Below, one piece after another: positions 9,547 to 18,531 of a DNA stretch of 64,000 bases. This stretch comes from CAXBCP01 sp047638395 (GTDB lineage: Bacteria; Pseudomonadota; Alphaproteobacteria; MPNO01; UBA830). Made by a program: the position numbers and the translations under genes. A model generated the notes under the pieces. That model was not told the DNA's origin, searched no databases, and was given only the letters and a program-made list of their open reading frames with translations. The stretch covers positions 119,846-183,845 of the forward strand of contig JBLIMV010000006.1 in assembly GCA_047638395.1 (NCBI GenBank), written 5' to 3'. Within the stretch, counting starts at the first letter, position 1. Every line of letters begins with the position of its first letter.

Positions 9547-9572
9547 ATTCCCGCTAGATCCCAGCTAGATCC
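9541..9572. repeat. Short tandem repeat, about three 10-11-bp units of (C)AGCTAGATCC
   Basis: Three successive copies of a GCTAGAT-containing unit (AGCTAGATTC, CCGCTAGATC, CCAGCTAGAT) begin in the last codons of the VOC gene and run into the 51-bp gap before the convergent cupin gene. No function is evident; probably replication slippage. Confidence 0.45.
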
Positions 9573-9597
9573 CCGCCAGGTCGCAGCGGTTAAGCCC

Positions 9598-10167
9598 CTA
9601 CCCGAGATCGTAAGGCACCTGGTTCGGTCCGGGAAAACGCGTCTTGGTGCCGTCGTCGTTATGCCGGTACTGCTCGAATGTGCCGGACCGCTGGCTGCGG
9701 ACGATCACGGCAATCGTCTTTTCATCGCCTGCATATTCGGCATGAATGCGCCACGGCGGCACAATGTCGACATCGCCCGGCCCGCACTCGCTGGCCTCGC
9801 CCTGCTCGAAGCCGTTTTCGCTGGGCGTCATCTGGACGATCCGCTCACCACCAGCGAGGACGCCGTATACCGTCCATGCCTTGCCGTGGTCATGGGGCAC
9901 CGCGAGACCGCCCGGGTTCTTGATCAGGCCATTAATGACGAACCCGTGGTCGGGATCTTCGTAAAACAGCAGATTGTCGACTTTCTTGCCGTCGAAACCG
10001 CCGACCGGCCAATCCTGCGCATGTTTCTGCAGGTCGGGATCTTTGAGCAGGTCCGTCAGCAATTCCTGACAGCGTTCCCATTTTTCATCGCCCGCAACCT
10101 TCTCGCAGGTCACGCGCATATCGGCGACGAATTTCTCAACCGCCGGCAGCATTGGTTTGCGTTCCAT
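9598..10167 (-). CDS. Cupin-fold protein, possibly cysteine-dioxygenase-like
   Basis: 189 residues. A helical N-terminus (residues 1-60) leads into a cupin barrel: GLAVPHDHGKAWTVYGVLAGGERIVQM holds the first metal-binding His pair and DVDIVPPWRIHAEYAGDEKTIAVIV the later His. The arrangement recalls non-haem iron dioxygenases of the cysteine dioxygenase type. AGGGAC precedes the ATG. It follows the thiamine-diphosphate enzyme by 13 nt, so the two should be cotranscribed and may process the same intermediate. The substrate is unknown. Confidence 0.75.
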   Translation of the reverse strand: MERKPMLPAVEKFVADMRVTCEKVAGDEKWERCQELLTDLLKDPDLQKHAQDWPVGGFDGKKVDNLLFYEDPDHGFVINGLIKNPGGLAVPHDHGKAWTVYGVLAGGERIVQMTPSENGFEQGEASECGPGDVDIVPPWRIHAEYAGDEKTIAVIVRSQRSGTFEQYRHNDDGTKTRFPGPNQVPYDLG

Positions 10168-10180
10168 ATCGGTGTCCCTT

Positions 10181-11944
10181 CTATCGGAGCTGACAGATTG
10201 TATCGATCAGGGCGGGCTTGCCCGCCTTTACCTGTTCGATCGCCCGTTTCAGCGCGCCGTTGATGTCGGCGGGGTCTTCGATCGGTCCTTCGGACCACCA
10301 GCCCATGGACTTTGCCGCCATCGCAAAATCAGGTTCCGGGCCATCGAGATCCATGCCGATATAGGCGCGCTCCTCAGCCGTGCCGCGGGCATGCGCAACA
10401 TGCTTCTGGTGTTCCCAGTCGTTGTAGTAGGCCCGGTTATTATACATCACGACCAACATCGGAATCTCGTATTTGGCGGCAATCCACAAGGCACCCAGGT
10501 CGAACATCAGGTCGCCGTCGGGCTGCAGATCAACGACGAGGCGATCTGTCCCCTTGTTGGCAAGCGCCACGCCAAGCGAAACACCGAACTGGGTCGCCGT
10601 GCCGAGCGACCGGCCAGGATGGCGGTAAGGCTTGTCGAAATTCCACAGCTTGCGCGTCCAGTTACGCAGCTCACCCGCCGTCAGCACCCAGTCTTCGTCC
10701 TGAATGACATCCCAGACCTCCGATGCAAGACGCGGTAGCGTGATGGGGGATGAATCCCAGTTGTCTTTCGCGTCCACCGCCCATTTTGCGAATAATGCAT
10801 CATGGCGTTTGCCGATTGCGGCTGTGCGATCAGCGACCTTCTTTTGCATCGCTTCATCGCCGGCAATGCGTTCCCGGCAGATATCCGTCAGGATGGGCAG
10901 GGCGGAGACAACATCCGATGTCACCCGCACATCCCAGTCCCTGTGCTTGTTGTAATCCATCGCCCATTTGCTGATTTCGATATCGCCAAAGCCGATATCG
11001 ATCCACTTGCTGCCGGGCACCGTCTTGTCCTGGACCTCGCGGGTTTCCGGATCGACAACGTGAGTCCCCCGGGTCCAGTCCCGCACATCGAGACACAGCA
11101 CCAGATCGGCGCCCTCGAACGCCGTCCCATCCATGCTGAGATTCAGCGGATGCCGGTTCGGGAAGTTGAGGCGTTTGTATACATCCGACACGCCGACGCC
11201 GACCGTTTCGGCAAAGTCGACGATGTAGTCATAGCCGTGCGGCATACGGCCCGCATACTCGACCAGCACCATCGGGTTTTCAGCCGCCAGCAGGTGGTCT
11301 GCCACCTGTTCCAGCGCCGCACGATCCGGCGCCAGGGGCGTGGTCACGCGAATGGCATCGGGCGACGGCAGTTTTATGTCTTCCGTCAGCGGCGCTTCCT
11401 GAATGCCCGCGTCGTAACACATGTAAATCGGGCCCTGCGGTTCCGCCATCATGATCGAATAGGCGCGCGCGAAGGAATCCGGAATACCGTGCACGCTACC
11501 CGGCTGATAGTCCCATTTCGTAAAATCCCGCACTGCGTTGCCCTGCACCGCGGCGGTATGAATCCAGTCAATAAACGGCCGGCGGATCCCCTCATCGGTC
11601 GGCCCCGTCGCCCCCATGATGAAAACCGGTGCGCGGTCGATATAGGCGTAATAGATCGCCAACTGCGCGTGCAGCAGACCGACCACGTTATGGACGATGG
11701 AAACCATCGGCTCACCGGTCGCCTTGGCATAGCCATGCGCCATCTGGACCGCGATTTTCTCGTGGTTACAGATCATCATCGGCGGATCGTTTTCGCCGTA
11801 ATTGACCAGTGAATCGTGCAGGCCGCGATAGCTGGCGCCCGGGTTCAGGGAAATATGCTTGAACCCGTATTGCTTGATCAGATCGACAATGACGTCCGAC
11901 TGATATTTTGTGTCCGATTTCCGGATGAGTTTATCGTCCGACAT
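10181..11944 (-). CDS. Thiamine-diphosphate-dependent enzyme (acetolactate synthase/benzoylformate decarboxylase-like)
   Basis: 587 residues with the three-domain plan of the IlvB family. The N-terminal PYR domain has the catalytic Glu62 in ICNHEKIAVQMAHGYAKATGE; a central domain follows; the PP domain has the TDP/Mg motif QPDGDLMFDLGALWIAAKYE continuing to NNRAYYNDWEH. Members decarboxylate or ligate 2-oxo acids. It lacks a small regulatory subunit neighbour, arguing against branched-chain synthesis, and is paired with a cupin gene. An 18-bp palindrome (12007) lies 63-80 bp upstream of its start, shared with the divergent cupin gene. Confidence 0.88.
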   Translation of the reverse strand: MSDDKLIRKSDTKYQSDVIVDLIKQYGFKHISLNPGASYRGLHDSLVNYGENDPPMMICNHEKIAVQMAHGYAKATGEPMVSIVHNVVGLLHAQLAIYYAYIDRAPVFIMGATGPTDEGIRRPFIDWIHTAAVQGNAVRDFTKWDYQPGSVHGIPDSFARAYSIMMAEPQGPIYMCYDAGIQEAPLTEDIKLPSPDAIRVTTPLAPDRAALEQVADHLLAAENPMVLVEYAGRMPHGYDYIVDFAETVGVGVSDVYKRLNFPNRHPLNLSMDGTAFEGADLVLCLDVRDWTRGTHVVDPETREVQDKTVPGSKWIDIGFGDIEISKWAMDYNKHRDWDVRVTSDVVSALPILTDICRERIAGDEAMQKKVADRTAAIGKRHDALFAKWAVDAKDNWDSSPITLPRLASEVWDVIQDEDWVLTAGELRNWTRKLWNFDKPYRHPGRSLGTATQFGVSLGVALANKGTDRLVVDLQPDGDLMFDLGALWIAAKYEIPMLVVMYNNRAYYNDWEHQKHVAHARGTAEERAYIGMDLDGPEPDFAMAAKSMGWWSEGPIEDPADINGALKRAIEQVKAGKPALIDTICQLR

Positions 11945-12006
11945 GGTGCGCGCCCCTGCTAATTGCGTTCCCGATCAAGATTGGCCTAAGCTAATTGGTC
12001 TCAGAA

Positions 12007-12024
12007 CCATACGCGAGCGTATGG
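12007..12024. promoter_or_regulatory. Operator-like 18-bp palindrome, site A
   Basis: CCATACGCGAGCGTATGG: perfect 8-bp arms with a 2-bp centre. It lies in the divergent spacer, 63 bp upstream of the TDP-enzyme start and 38 bp upstream of the cupin start at 12063. The same motif occurs at 18225 and 20925 with 14 of 18 positions invariant. The position and recurrence fit a shared transcription-factor site. Confidence 0.7.
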
Positions 12025-12062
12025 CTACGCTCAACGGGCAGGCATTGATGGAGGATACCGAT

Positions 12063-12578
12063 ATGGCCACAGCAATCCGCGAAGTACTCCCACCGGCAAT
12101 AGGCTCCGACGAACTTCGGCGACGCCAGTTCGAACTGGCCGCAAACACAAAACCGACGGTCTTTAATGTCGCCGGGCAGCTGCTGGCAAAAGGCCGGACC
12201 GACACACCGCTCGCCGTCACCAAGGACATGTCGATCCGCCTCAAAATATACGCCGAAGGCGGTGAGAACGAACTGCACGCCCATCCCGGCGAGGATCACA
12301 GTTTTGTTGTACTTCAGGGCAGTGTCCGGTTTTACGGGCCGGAGAACGAAGAGACCGTTCTGGAGGCCAACCAGGGCATCATGCTGCCCAAGGGAAACAT
12401 GTACTGGTTCACCGCCATTCCGGGCGAACCGCTGGTCATGTTGCGGATCGGATCTCCTAATTACCATAAACTGCCGGAGATCGACCGGATTGACGCCGAC
12501 GGCAACCCGATGCGCGGAGATTCAAAAAAGAACAAGTCAGTGCCGGTCGAATACCTCGACGGTCAGTTTTACGGCTGA
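12063..12578 (+). CDS. Cupin-domain protein
   Basis: 171 residues from ATG 12063, chosen because GGAGG lies 8 nt upstream; longer in-frame starts would run back over the palindrome and the divergent gene. A single conserved barrel is visible: ENELHAHPGEDHSFVVLQGSVRFYGPENEE (two His and an acidic ligand) and GIMLPKGNMYWFTAIPGEPLVMLRI. It is probably a metal-dependent enzyme or sugar/acid-binding protein. The epimerase gene starts 23 nt downstream, so the two form an operon controlled from site A. Confidence 0.8.
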   Translation: MATAIREVLPPAIGSDELRRRQFELAANTKPTVFNVAGQLLAKGRTDTPLAVTKDMSIRLKIYAEGGENELHAHPGEDHSFVVLQGSVRFYGPENEETVLEANQGIMLPKGNMYWFTAIPGEPLVMLRIGSPNYHKLPEIDRIDADGNPMRGDSKKNKSVPVEYLDGQFYG

Positions 12579-12601
12579 TCAGACTTCAAAGGACTTTGAA
12601 T

Positions 12602-13546
12602 ATGACGACACTGGTAACGGGTGCCGGGCTTATCGGCACGGCATTTGCAATCGAGGCGGCGAAACGCGGCGAGAAGGTGATCTTTCTCGATCCCCTGCCC
12701 CGCGGCGACTACCTCACCGCCCGCCTCGGCGACATTGATTACGAGATTATCGCCGACGATGCCCGCAGCCTGCCGGCGCTGATCGATGCCATCCAGACCC
12801 ACAAGGTCGATACATTCGTGCATACCGCAGGGCTGATCGGCAAACGCGTCTCAAAACCTCTGAGCGCCGGCTATAGCCTGAATGTGGGGGGCGCGATGGC
12901 GGTCGCCGAGGCGGTCAAACTGACCGGCGTGAAACGGCTGATCCATATCTCGACGTTTGGCGTCTATGACTGGCGCCAACCGACGCCCGATAAGATCGAT
13001 GAGGGCTTTCACCGTGGCAGTGGCGCCGCCTATTCCAATTCAAAAGCCGCCCAGGAACTGATCTTCGAGGCTTATCAGGTTGAATGCGGCTTCGGCCTGG
13101 TGCTACTGCGGCCGGGCAATGTGTTCGGTACCGGCCATTTCTGGGCCGGTTCGGGCGGCGGAGAAAAAGTCCAGACCCTGGTCGAAGCCGGCATCCGGGG
13201 CATCCCGGCCGTGATCCCGGAAGAACAGACCATGGCGTTCGAATACATCTACGCAAAAGATATGGGACGTGCCGTCGATCTGGCCGCAACGGCAACAGGT
13301 CTGCCGGCGAAAGCGGTCTATAATCTCGCCTATGGCGAGGTCATTTCGTTTGAGCGGCTGGTGGACGCGGTCAAAGCCGCCGTCCCGGGATTCGAAATCG
13401 AGATCACGCCTGGCAAAGCGCCAATTTCGCGTGATACCCCGCTCGACGTCAGCCGTGCCGCAAACGAGCTCGGCTGGACGCCCGAATTCTCGCTCGACGC
13501 GGCGATGATCGATTACGCGGAGGATCTGCGCAAAAGAAACCGGTGA
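12602..13546 (+). CDS. NAD-dependent epimerase/dehydratase (extended SDR)
   Basis: 314 residues from ATG 12602, with AAAGGA 8 nt upstream; a TTG at 12596 is the alternative. TLVTGAGLIGTAFAIEAAKRG is the glycine-rich NAD-binding motif (TGxxxxG), and the catalytic tetrad includes Tyr and Lys of AAYSNSKAAQE and Ser of HISTFGVYD. The C-terminal part shows RPGNVFGTGHFW. It oxidises or epimerises a sugar or a polyhydroxy acid. It is cotranscribed with the upstream cupin gene; the exact substrate is unknown. Confidence 0.87.
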   Translation: MTTLVTGAGLIGTAFAIEAAKRGEKVIFLDPLPRGDYLTARLGDIDYEIIADDARSLPALIDAIQTHKVDTFVHTAGLIGKRVSKPLSAGYSLNVGGAMAVAEAVKLTGVKRLIHISTFGVYDWRQPTPDKIDEGFHRGSGAAYSNSKAAQELIFEAYQVECGFGLVLLRPGNVFGTGHFWAGSGGGEKVQTLVEAGIRGIPAVIPEEQTMAFEYIYAKDMGRAVDLAATATGLPAKAVYNLAYGEVISFERLVDAVKAAVPGFEIEITPGKAPISRDTPLDVSRAANELGWTPEFSLDAAMIDYAEDLRKRNR

Positions 13547-13564
13547 GCGAGGCCCACCGGTTTC
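13536..13564. terminator. Inverted repeat at the end of the epimerase gene, possible terminator
   Basis: GAAACCGGTG and CACCGGTTTC form a perfect 10-bp stem around a 9-nt loop, overlapping the epimerase stop. No strong T tract follows, so termination efficiency is uncertain. It lies in the convergent gap before the enoyl-CoA hydratase gene end. Confidence 0.55.
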
Positions 13565-13629
13565 ATATCTTTGCAGATTGTCATACCTGGATAATTCCCG
13601 GCTGACGCCGTCTTAGCGGCCTGCGCCGC

Positions 13630-14361
13630 TTAGTGGTCTTTCTTCATGGCAGCCGCAGTATTCACCATCGAATGAATGCTGCGGGCGTAATCGAGCGCGC
13701 CCTGATCGTCCATCCGCGGTGCCGACCGCAGGTATTCCTTCAACCCGAGGATGGCGGGGCGCGGACGACTGGTCAGCAGATCGCAGAACCGGTCAACATC
13801 CGCATCCAGCGTCTCCGCGTCGAACACCTCACTGATCAATCCGTAAGTCAGCGCACGTTGGGCATCGATGAAATCAGTGGAATAGGCCATCCACAGGATC
13901 GCGTTGCGCGGCATCCGGTCATAAATTGCCGACATCACCATGGTCGGCATCACGTTATGGCCGACTTCAGGAATATTGAAGGTCGCCGTGCTGCTGGCGA
14001 AGGCAACGTCGCAGACGGCTGTCACAGCCGTCCCGAAGCCCATGCAACGGCCTTCGATGACCGCAACAACAGGCACCTGGGCGTCCTTGATGGACCGGTA
14101 ACAACCAAAGATCTGATCGTATTCCGGCCGGCGGCTATAGGCTTCCGGCGAGGGCGGGCCGGCACTGGCATCGCGCACACGACCGGTACAAAAATCGGGA
14201 CCGGCGCTGCGCAGCAGAACCATATCGGAGGTCTCATGGGCGTTAAGAATAGCTTCCGAAAAAGCGCCCGCCATGCTGTCCGACACACCGTTATCCGGCG
14301 CCGTGTTGAAAGTCGCTCTCAGGATTCGTCCGTCCTGTTCCAGCAAAATATCGTCGCTCAT
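13630..14361 (-). CDS. Enoyl-CoA hydratase/isomerase family protein
   Basis: 243 residues with a crotonase fold: GRILRATFNTAPDNGVSDSM at the N-terminus, the oxyanion-hole region VVAVIEGRCMGFGTAVTAVCDVAFAS, and FNIPEVGHNVMPTMVM. In canonical hydratases two Glu residues act as acid and base; here only one, in NIPEVG, is obvious, so a hydratase role is not certain. It sits 32 nt downstream of the molybdenum-subunit gene, probably in its operon, and may act on the CoA ester of the oxidised product. Confidence 0.82.
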   Translation of the reverse strand: MSDDILLEQDGRILRATFNTAPDNGVSDSMAGAFSEAILNAHETSDMVLLRSAGPDFCTGRVRDASAGPPSPEAYSRRPEYDQIFGCYRSIKDAQVPVVAVIEGRCMGFGTAVTAVCDVAFASSTATFNIPEVGHNVMPTMVMSAIYDRMPRNAILWMAYSTDFIDAQRALTYGLISEVFDAETLDADVDRFCDLLTSRPRPAILGLKEYLRSAPRMDDQGALDYARSIHSMVNTAAAMKKDH

Positions 14362-14393
14362 TTCTATCTCCCGTTGGTCGGTTTTAATGTTCG

Positions 14394-16796
14394 TTATAGG
14401 GTCTTCTCAAAGAGCGCCGCTTCAATGTCGCGGGCCCGGATCGGCAGTTCGTTAATTTCAATGTCGAACGGCGCCAATGCGTCGTTAACCGCAGATGCAA
14501 TCGCCGCCGGGGCGCCGAGATAGCCGCCCTCGCCGGAGCCTTTCTGACCCAGCGACGTCATCGGTGACGGCGTGCAATACTCTGAATCGACGACCGGCGG
14601 TATCTCATGCGCCGATGGCAGCAGATAATCGACGAAGGTGCCGGCGAGCAGCTGACCTTCCGCGTCGTATTCGAACTTCTCGTACAATGCCGCGCCGATG
14701 CCGTGCGCAACGCCGCCTATGATCATGCCGCGCACGATGTCCGGATTGATTGCCGTGCCGCAATCATGGCCGATGAAATAGTCATGAACCTTCACCTTGC
14801 CGGTATCGGGATCGATTTCGACCAGCGGCACATGCGCCTGAAACGAGAAGCACGGATATAGAGGTACTTCATTGTTTTCATCGGGCAAACCGCCCGCACC
14901 CGGCACCTGCTGGACCGCGTAGGACTGAAGCCCCAGTTCGTGGCCCGGCGGCATCCGGTGGTACTGCTTATGCGCAATGTGGCAGATATCCGCCCAGGCA
15001 AGCTTGCTGGCCGGATCTCCGCGCACGCTGAACTCGCCATCGGCATATTCAATCTGATCTTTTTCAACACCGAGATCATGCGCGGCGATGGCGATCATCT
15101 TCGCCTTGATATCACGGGCCGCCTTGGACGTTGCGGTACCAAGGACAATCGCCATCCGGCTTGCCACCGGGCTGCGGGTCGGCAGGGCTTCGAGCGAATC
15201 CCCGTGAAGGACACGGATCGTGTCCGGGTCGCGTTCCAGTTCTTCGCCGGCAATGGTGGACACCAGCGTTTCATGCCCCTGTCCGGACGTCGTCGTACAC
15301 ATGACCGCCGTAATCGCCCCGGTCGGTTCGACCTTTATCAGGACGGATTCGACAAAGGTCGTGATTTCCAGCTTCGGGTTGAACAGGAATTCAAAAATAT
15401 TATTGCCGCCACCGGGCTCGAGGCATGTCGCAATACCGACGCCGGCCAGTTTGCCATCGGCGCGAAGCGCATCGCGCCGGATAATCAGGTCATCCCAGTT
15501 CGATGTCTTGACGATCCCCTCGAGCACCGCGTGGAAATCACCTGAATCGTAAATCGATCCGGGCGGGATTTTCCACGGGAATTCATCCTTGCGAACGAGG
15601 TTGCGCGCACGCACTTCAACCCGGTCAAGACCGAGATGCTTGGCGACGCGTTCCAGCCCGGTCTCAATCGCAAAGTTGGTCGGCGACTGACCGAAGCCCC
15701 GCACCGGTACCTGCCCCGTTTTATTCGACGTGACGGAAATCGCCTCGTATTGGATTGAATTCATCCGGTACGGCCCGCAAAGCGCCGTCATCGGCTTGCC
15801 AAGCTGCAGCGGCGCGCGGCCCGGATAGGCCCCAACATCGTCCAGCGCGCGGATTTTCATCGACTTGATGACACCCTCGTCATCAAACGCCATCGTGACA
15901 TCGAATATCCGGTCAGGCCCATGCGCATCGCCACCCGACATGTTGTCGAGCCGGTCTTCGATAAACCGGACCGGAAACCCGAGCTTTTTCGTAAGGTATG
16001 TGACCAGAACAGTGTGCTTGATACCGCGTTTCACGCCATAAGAACCGCCAACATCGACATCATTATGCACACGCACGTGGTTCATCGGGATGCGCAGCGC
16101 CGCGGCTATCTGGTCTTGATACTGCGGCATCTGGATCGATGCCCAGACGTCCATAATCTCGTTGATGTCGTCCCACTTAGCGACCACACCGAATGTTTCG
16201 ATCGGCACGGTGGACGAGCGGCCCCAGCGGGCCCGGTAACTGACCGTGTTCGGCATACTGGCGAAATCGTCGGCGACGGGTCCCCAATCCCAGGTTTTGC
16301 GAAACAGTACGTTGGTGCCGTGCGCAGGGTGAACCAGGGGCTGGTCTTCATCGAGCATCTTTTCGGAATCGACCGCGGCCGGCAGGGATTCGTATTCAAC
16401 CTCTATCAGTTCCGCGGCGTCTTCGGCGATATAGCGGGAATCCGCGACCACGGCGGCCACCCATTCACCGGCATAGCGGGTCATCCCCACGGCCAGCGGA
16501 TGCCAAATCACATTGGGGAGATCGAGACCGTGAAACAGCGAATTTGTTGCTTCGGCGAGCTCTTCACCTGTCAGCACGTAGTGCACACCCGGTAAGGCCA
16601 GGGCCGCACTGATATCGATGCTGATGATATTGGCGCGGGCATGTGGGCTCGGCAGAATCGCGACATGCTTCATGCCGGGAACATCTACATCGGCGACAAA
16701 TTTGCCGCGTCCACTCACGAACCGTCGATCTTCCTTGGTCCGGCGTTTGCGCGATACGTAACGGTAATTCGGCAGGTTTGCGGGGGCATCAACCAT
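14394..16796 (-). CDS. Xanthine dehydrogenase-family molybdopterin-binding (large) subunit
   Basis: 800 residues, full length for CoxL/XdhB-type subunits. The N-terminal RRTKEDRRFVSGRGKFVADVDVPGMKHVAILPSP and the later GHDCGTAINPDIVRGMIIGGVAHGIGAALYEKFEYD are family signatures, and the catalytic Glu lies in QKGSGEGGYLGAPAAI. The active-site loop reads VPVRGFGQSPTNFA instead of the AYRGAGRPE of aldehyde oxidoreductases or AYRCSFR of CO dehydrogenase, so neither of those substrates is likely. Its ATG overlaps the 2Fe-2S gene by 8 nt. Confidence 0.92.
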   Translation of the reverse strand: MVDAPANLPNYRYVSRKRRTKEDRRFVSGRGKFVADVDVPGMKHVAILPSPHARANIISIDISAALALPGVHYVLTGEELAEATNSLFHGLDLPNVIWHPLAVGMTRYAGEWVAAVVADSRYIAEDAAELIEVEYESLPAAVDSEKMLDEDQPLVHPAHGTNVLFRKTWDWGPVADDFASMPNTVSYRARWGRSSTVPIETFGVVAKWDDINEIMDVWASIQMPQYQDQIAAALRIPMNHVRVHNDVDVGGSYGVKRGIKHTVLVTYLTKKLGFPVRFIEDRLDNMSGGDAHGPDRIFDVTMAFDDEGVIKSMKIRALDDVGAYPGRAPLQLGKPMTALCGPYRMNSIQYEAISVTSNKTGQVPVRGFGQSPTNFAIETGLERVAKHLGLDRVEVRARNLVRKDEFPWKIPPGSIYDSGDFHAVLEGIVKTSNWDDLIIRRDALRADGKLAGVGIATCLEPGGGNNIFEFLFNPKLEITTFVESVLIKVEPTGAITAVMCTTTSGQGHETLVSTIAGEELERDPDTIRVLHGDSLEALPTRSPVASRMAIVLGTATSKAARDIKAKMIAIAAHDLGVEKDQIEYADGEFSVRGDPASKLAWADICHIAHKQYHRMPPGHELGLQSYAVQQVPGAGGLPDENNEVPLYPCFSFQAHVPLVEIDPDTGKVKVHDYFIGHDCGTAINPDIVRGMIIGGVAHGIGAALYEKFEYDAEGQLLAGTFVDYLLPSAHEIPPVVDSEYCTPSPMTSLGQKGSGEGGYLGAPAAIASAVNDALAPFDIEINELPIRARDIEAALFEKTL

Positions 16797-17280
16797 TTGC
16801 GGCTCCTTCGCGGCGACGCTTCGCCGTCATCTGTACCGCTTCCACAATCTGTTGATACCCGGTGCAACGGCATAAATTGCCACTGATCGCTTCACGAATA
16901 TCGTCGTCACTGGGATCGGCGTTTTCTGCAAGCAACGCCTCGCTCGCAACCAGCATGCCGGGTGTGCAATAGCCGCACTGCAGGGCATGACATTCCCAGA
17001 ACGAATCCTGCAGATCGCTGAGCGACCCATCGTCATTGAGCAGGCCTTCGACCGTCGTGACCCGGTGCCCTTCGGCCTGAACCGCAAACATCAGGCAGGA
17101 CCGGATCGGTTCATCGTCCAGAAACACCGAGCAGGCCCCGCAGATACCGTGCTCGCAACCGACATGGGTGCCGGTCAACCGCAGCATGTCGCGAAGGCAG
17201 TCCACCAGGGTCATCCGCGGTGGAATGGTAAGTGTTGTATCCTTGCCGTTGACGTTCAGCGTGACTTCAACCTGTTTCAT
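16789..17280 (-). CDS. 2Fe-2S iron-sulfur subunit of molybdenum hydroxylase
   Basis: 163 residues, the standard size of the small (CoxS) subunit. A plant-type 2Fe-2S cluster is bound by Cys42, 47, 50 and 62 (GCEHGICGACSVFLDDEPIRSC) and a second, helical cluster by Cys102, 105, 137 and 139 (CGYCTPGM; CRCTGY). It carries electrons from the molybdenum centre to the FAD subunit. It overlaps the FAD-subunit gene by 4 nt (ATGA) and the large subunit by 8 nt. Confidence 0.95.
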   Translation of the reverse strand: MKQVEVTLNVNGKDTTLTIPPRMTLVDCLRDMLRLTGTHVGCEHGICGACSVFLDDEPIRSCLMFAVQAEGHRVTTVEGLLNDDGSLSDLQDSFWECHALQCGYCTPGMLVASEALLAENADPSDDDIREAISGNLCRCTGYQQIVEAVQMTAKRRREGAANG

Positions 17281-18146
17281 TTGCCGGCCTCCGCAACCGC
17301 ATCGACAATCGCGCGGGATATGAGCTTTCGTGTTACGCGGCGCCGGTAATCCGCGGTCGCGTGAACGTCGGTATCGGGGTCGATTTCTTCGTCGACCAGC
17401 GCGATCACGGCATCCAGCCCATCCAGCGATTTCCCGATCAGCGCGGCTTCGAGTGCGTGCAGTTTCACCGGGGACGGCGCCGCACCTCCGACGCTAATTG
17501 CCGCGCGGGTAAACGTGCCGTCCTCTGCCAGCGCGACCTGTGCGGCGGCTGCGACAAGGGCGAAGTCGCCCTGGCGGCTCGCGGTTTCATGAAACCCCGT
17601 GCCGGTCCGCGCGTCCTGCCAGACCGGAATGCGAATTTCGGTCAGAAGCTGTTCCGGTTCGATGTTGGTGACCATCGCCGCTTCGAAAAAGCCGTCGATT
17701 GCCATCTCGACCTCGCCCGACACCGCGCGCAGGACCATGGTTGCATCAAGCGCCAGCGCCGCCAGCGGAAGCTCGGCCGACGGATCGCCATGGACGATGC
17801 TGCCGCCGATGGTGCCACGATTTCGGGTCTGCTGATGGCCGACATTGCGGACCGCCTTGGCGACAAGCGGCAGGCGATCCGACACGATATCGGAGCGTTC
17901 GATAGCGCGCTGGCGGGTACCCGCACCAAACGAGATGTGATCACCGCGATCGTTAATACCGGCAAGCTCGGTGACATCGTTGATGTCTATCAGCATGTCG
18001 GGACGCGCCATCCGCATCGCCATCAAGGGAACGAGCGTCTGCCCACCCGCAATAATCTTGCGTTCCTCATCCCCGGCGTCTGCCAGCAACTGGCAGATTT
18101 GGTCGACCGAAGACGCCCGGATGTAGTCAAAGGCGGCAGCTTTCAT
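17277..18146 (-). CDS. FAD-binding medium subunit of molybdenum hydroxylase
   Basis: 289 residues of the CoxM/XdhC-type FAD family: IIAGGQTLVPLMAMRMARPDMLIDINDV is the first FAD-binding motif and NRGTIGGSIVHGDPSAELPLAALAL the second, followed by a C-terminal CO_deh_flav_C domain. It accepts electrons from the 2Fe-2S subunit. It is the first gene of a FAD, 2Fe-2S, molybdenum, enoyl-CoA hydratase operon and has operator-like site B 79-96 bp upstream of its ATG. Confidence 0.94.
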   Translation of the reverse strand: MKAAAFDYIRASSVDQICQLLADAGDEERKIIAGGQTLVPLMAMRMARPDMLIDINDVTELAGINDRGDHISFGAGTRQRAIERSDIVSDRLPLVAKAVRNVGHQQTRNRGTIGGSIVHGDPSAELPLAALALDATMVLRAVSGEVEMAIDGFFEAAMVTNIEPEQLLTEIRIPVWQDARTGTGFHETASRQGDFALVAAAAQVALAEDGTFTRAAISVGGAAPSPVKLHALEAALIGKSLDGLDAVIALVDEEIDPDTDVHATADYRRRVTRKLISRAIVDAVAEAGK

Positions 18147-18224
18147 TGGGACAGGTCCATAATATCAACAGCTTCCGTTCTGAGTGTTCGCGGATGTAAC
18201 CGGCAGGAGCGCCGCAATTTAGTG

Positions 18225-18242
18225 CCATCCGCGACCGTATGG
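18225..18242. promoter_or_regulatory. Operator-like 18-bp near-palindrome, site B
   Basis: CCATCCGCGACCGTATGG differs from site A at two positions. It stands in the 203-bp divergent spacer, 79 bp upstream of the FAD-subunit start and 107 bp upstream of the small plus-strand gene at 18350. The match to sites A and C in arm sequence, spacing and position supports a regulatory role. Confidence 0.65.
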
Positions 18243-18349
18243 TAGCCCGAACGGATGAAATACGCTGCATGGCACTATGCGAAGGCGTGTGGGCTTAACC
18301 GTTCCTTAGGGGATTTTCGGCAAATTTGAGACAACTCAAGGAGAGTCAC

Positions 18350-18514
18350 ATGGCACAACATGCAGTTCTTAGCCATCCCGACGTCGCCCAGGCTGGCGCC
18401 CATCGCCGGCCATCAGATGCAGGCTGGTCACCACGCGTAAAACTCGGCTGGTTTCTCGGCTGCGCCGTCGCAAGCTGGGCTATCGTATTGGCGCCGTTCC
18501 TGTTGATCCGCTGA
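18350..18514 (+). CDS. Small single-pass membrane protein of unknown function
   Basis: 54 residues from ATG 18350, chosen for a good AAGGAG 7-8 nt upstream. Residues 1-30 are hydrophilic with several His; residues 33-52 (LGWFLGCAVASWAIVLAPFLLI) form one transmembrane helix, ending in Arg. It lies between two molybdenum-hydroxylase genes on the opposite strand. No family is recognised. The gene is short, but the start signal and the hydrophobic helix make it credible. Confidence 0.6.
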   Translation: MAQHAVLSHPDVAQAGAHRRPSDAGWSPRVKLGWFLGCAVASWAIVLAPFLLIR

Positions 18515-18531
18515 CACGGCTTTAGACGGGA

